This document shows positions 61,260 through 64,000 of a DNA stretch of 64,000 nt, in pieces. How positions within the stretch are numbered: the first letter of the stretch is position 1; each line of letters opens with the position of its first letter. Position numbers and translations under genes: made by a program. Where the stretch lies: assembly GCA_001464475.1 (NCBI GenBank), contig LNDX01000006.1, positions 62,001 to 126,000 on the forward strand, given 5' to 3'. The notes beneath the pieces are model-generated. The model was not told where the DNA came from and ran no database searches. It saw nothing but the letters and a program-made list of their open reading frames with translations. Origin of the DNA: Flavobacteriaceae bacterium Ga0077528. GTDB taxonomy: Bacteria > Bacteroidota > Bacteroidia > Flavobacteriales > Flavobacteriaceae.

Positions 61260-63698
61260 ATGATAGATTCTAAAGATAAAATTTCAGGGCTTTCCAATGA
61301 AGAAGTTACTTCCTCTAGAACCAAAAATGGTAGCAATTCTTTAGAACATCAAGAAAAAAATCATTTTTTGATGTCTTTGCTAGAAATGGTTAAAGAACCT
61401 ATGTTTTTATTATTGGTGGCTGCTGCAAGCATTTATTATATTTCGGGCGATTATGGTGATGGAATTTTTATGACGGTTGCTATCTTTTTAGTGGCAGCGA
61501 TTTCACTTTTCCAAGAAGCACGAAGCAGGAATGCAATTGAAACGCTAAAAAAGCTATCGCAACCCAAAAGTAAAGTAATAAGAAACAGTGAATTAATTGA
61601 AATTCCGAGTGAAGAAATAGTGCTTGGTGATTTCATTCAAGTGGAAGAAGGAACCTTTATTCCTGCTGATGCAAACATCATACAATCTAATGATTTTTCG
61701 GTAAATGAATCCATTTTGACTGGAGAATCGTTATCGGTTTTTAAAAATGAAACTTCCGAAAATAAAACCATTTACCAAGGAACTACTGTCGCAACTGGTT
61801 TGGCAATTGGCGAAGTTATTGCCATCGGAAATCAAACTAGCTTGGGTAAAATTGGTAAAAGCATTGCAACTATCGTTGAAGAAAAAACACCTTTACAAAT
61901 ACAAATCAACAATTTTGTAACCAAAATGTCGGTTATTGGTTTAGTTGTTTTCCTTATTGTTTGGGCAATCAACTATTATCATTCAAGAGTTGTTTTAGAT
62001 AGTTTGTTAAAAGCTTTAACCATTGCAATGAGTGTGATTCCTGAGGAAATTCCGGTAGCTTTTGCCTCTTTTATGGCGCTTGGAGCTTGGCGATTAATGA
62101 AAATGGGAATCATAACCAAACAAACTAAAACCGTTGAAACTCTTGGAAGTGCCACGGTAATTTGCACAGATAAAACTGGAACAATTACTGAAAACAAAAT
62201 GAGTTTGGCACAATTATATGTTTTTAAATCAAATGAAATTGTTGATACAAAAAATAGCCTAAATCTTGATGCAATAGAAGTTTTAAAAGATGCAATGTGG
62301 TCAAGCGAACCCATTCCGTTTGATACTATGGAACTTGCTATTCACGAAACTTACGCCAAATTAGACTCAGTTGATGAACGTCCGAATTTTAAATTAGTTC
62401 ACGAATATCCTTTGGGCGGAAAACCTCCTATGATGACGCATATTTTTGAAGATTCTAAGGGTACAAAAATTATAGCGGCTAAAGGTGCGCCCGAAGCAAT
62501 TATAGCGGTCAGTCAATTATCGGAAAATGAAAAAAATGGCTAACGAAGGTTATCGTGTTTTGGGTGTTGGCGTAACCGAATTTCCAGGAACAGATTATCC
62601 AAAAACACAACAAGAATTTAAGTTTAATTTTAAAGGATTAGTTGCTTTTTATGATCCGCCTAAAGCTAATATTCAAAACGTTTTTGAGACGTTTTACAAA
62701 GCTGGAATTGAATTAAAAATAGTTACAGGCGATAATGCTCAAACCACGACAACAATAGCAAAACAAGTTGGTTTTAAAGATGCTGATAAAGTACTAAACG
62801 GCGACGAATTAATGGCAATGGACGAAGCAACATTAAAAGTAAAAGTGATGGAAACTGCCATTTTTACAAGAATGTTTCCTGAAGCAAAACTAAAAATTAT
62901 TCAAGCTCTAAAAGACAATAATCAAACGATGGTCCGGCGTTGAAATCGGCTCATATCGGAATTGCTATGGGTAAAAAAGGAACTGAAATTGCTAAACAAG
63001 CCGCCAATTTAATTTTGATTGACGATGACTTTGCAAAAATGACCGACGCCATTGCAATGGGAAGAAAAATTTATGTTAATTTAAAAAAAGCTATTCAATA
63101 CATAATTTCAATCCATATTCCAATAATTTTGGTTGTGTTTATACCATTAGCATTAGGCTGGATATACCCTAATATTTTTACACCAGTTCATATAATTTTC
63201 TTGGAAATAATTATGGGACCAACTTGTTCTATCATTTATGAAAATGAACCTATGGAACGCAATTTAATGTTAGAAAAACCAAGACCATTGACAACTACAT
63301 TTTTCAACTTTAAAGAGATTACCATTAGTATTATTCAAGGAGTTGTCATTACTTTAGGATTGCTTTTTATGTATCAATATTGTATTCAAAATAACTTTTC
63401 GGAAAGCTATACACGAACATCAATTTTTCTAACTTTGATTGCATCAAATATTTTTCTGACGTTAGAAAATCGTTCGTTTTATTATTCAATTTTTACCACA
63501 ATTCGTTATAAAAACAATTTGGTTTTAATAATTATTGGAATAACAATAGTACTAACATCGCTCTTGCTTTTTGTATCTGTTTTTTCAAAATTCTTTTTGT
63601 TTGAAATGGTAGATTACACACAAATTGGATTTAGTATTTTAGTTGGATTTGTATCAGTAATATGGATTGAATTTTATAAGCTGTTTAAAAGACGTTGA
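61260..63698 (+). pseudogene. Cation-transporting P-type ATPase, disrupted by two deletions
   Basis: The three consecutive reading frames 61260-62543, 62527-62943 and 62940-63698 together cover a P-type ATPase of about 830 residues (Ca2+-ATPase/PMA-like). The first contains the TGES actuator motif (LTGES), four or five helices and the phosphorylation site CTDKTGTIT; the second the nucleotide-binding domain; the third the last helices. The breaks are in-frame-shifting losses at about 62530 and 62935. At the latter the highly conserved TGDGVND hinge loop is missing: sequence passes from QT to GPALKSAHIG. The enzyme cannot be made as one chain, unless this is an assembly error. Confidence 0.85.
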
Positions 63699-63845
63699 TT
63701 TTCAGACACGAACCTGCTTGTCGTCAAACACGAATTGCACGAATTTGCACGAATTAAATTACTTTAAAATTACACGAAGTACAACTAACTGAAAACTATT
63801 ACTGAGAACTGAAAACTGAGACTGAGAACTGAGACTGAAAACTTC
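63699..63845. other. Intergenic region with short repeats
   Basis: A 147-base gap with repeated CACGAA units (63707-63775) followed by a tract of alternating aactgaaaactgag/actgagaactgag units (63785-63842). No gene, promoter or terminator stands out. Confidence 0.5.
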
Positions 63846-64000
63846 TCAGTGAAATTCTCCAAATAAACGTGAAGCCACATTATAAGCGCTTTCAAAACTC
63901 ATTGGACTAGTATTGGTATCTGCTTTTTGTTGGGTGAAATAGGATAACATTTTCTCGGTTGGCATATTGCCTGTTAAATCGTCTTTTGCCATTGGACAAC
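63846..64000 (-). CDS. C-terminal end of an unidentified protein
   Basis: A reading frame open to the window edge, with stop at 63846-63848. The last 50 residues contain CPMAKDDLTGNMPTEKM and end AYNVASRLFGEFH, so the gene begins beyond 64000. I do not recognise the family; the tail is hydrophilic with one cysteine visible. Confidence 0.5.
   Translation of the reverse strand, partial: CPMAKDDLTGNMPTEKMLSYFTQQKADTNTSPMSFESAYNVASRLFGEFH

Overview
The window is AT-rich chromosomal DNA from a member of the Bacteroidota, most likely the family Flavobacteriaceae and probably Flavobacterium or a close relative. I base this on Bacteroidota-type promoters (TAnnTTTG at -7, sometimes with TTG near -33), four proteins with type IX secretion (T9SS) C-terminal sorting domains, several outer-membrane lipoproteins, a YfhO-family protein, a propeller/Y_Y_Y/LuxR regulator and a 7TMR-DISM hybrid histidine kinase. 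No database search was possible; all assignments come from reading motifs and domain order.

Layout. 1-8 kb: end of a dihydroorotase-like gene, a small membrane protein, an esterase, two small envelope proteins, an MBL-fold hydrolase, a conserved protein of unknown function, a DUF2975/HTH pair, bcp, nth, and an ECF sigma factor followed by a 47-residue ORF. 8-30 kb: a beta-1,3-glucan (laminarin-type) utilisation locus on the minus strand. 30-37 kb: uvrA, T9SS cargo proteins, an M28 peptidase and a small beta-barrel. 37-46 kb: envelope and polysaccharide genes (flippase, glycosyltransferase, YfhO protein), an acetyltransferase-like gene and an alpha-oxoamine synthase. 46-52 kb: hybrid kinase, rdgB, DEAD-box helicase. 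52.6-56 kb: an accessory block (HEPN-like protein, DUF2158-like protein, Ser/Thr kinase, lipoprotein) with imperfect direct repeats at its right side. 56-64 kb: trmH-like gene, a cysteine-free sirtuin, purB, guaB, and a P-type ATPase broken by two deletions.

How the glucan locus probably works (inference). A membrane-anchored propeller/LuxR regulator sits between a separately terminated secreted carbohydrate-binding protein and the main nine-gene operon. Surface or periplasmic enzymes (two GH16, lipoprotein GH17, lipoprotein GH30, and a glycosidase fused to what looks like an outer-membrane beta-barrel) would cut and debranch the glucan. A GPH/MFS sugar symporter whose C-terminus is a GH17 domain would import oligosaccharides. 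A second cytoplasmic GH17 and a GH149-like phosphorylase would finish them, saving ATP as glucose-1-phosphate. No SusC/SusD pair lies in the window. The transporter-hydrolase fusion, the glycosidase-barrel fusion and the absence of SusCD are the most unusual features. A strong hairpin separates the first three, envelope-facing genes from the remaining six.

A second theme is loss of metal-binding cysteines in housekeeping proteins: endonuclease III lacks its Fe-S cluster cysteines, the sirtuin has no cysteine at all, and UvrA lacks half of its first zinc finger. No rRNA, tRNA, CRISPR array or complete insertion sequence was recognised.
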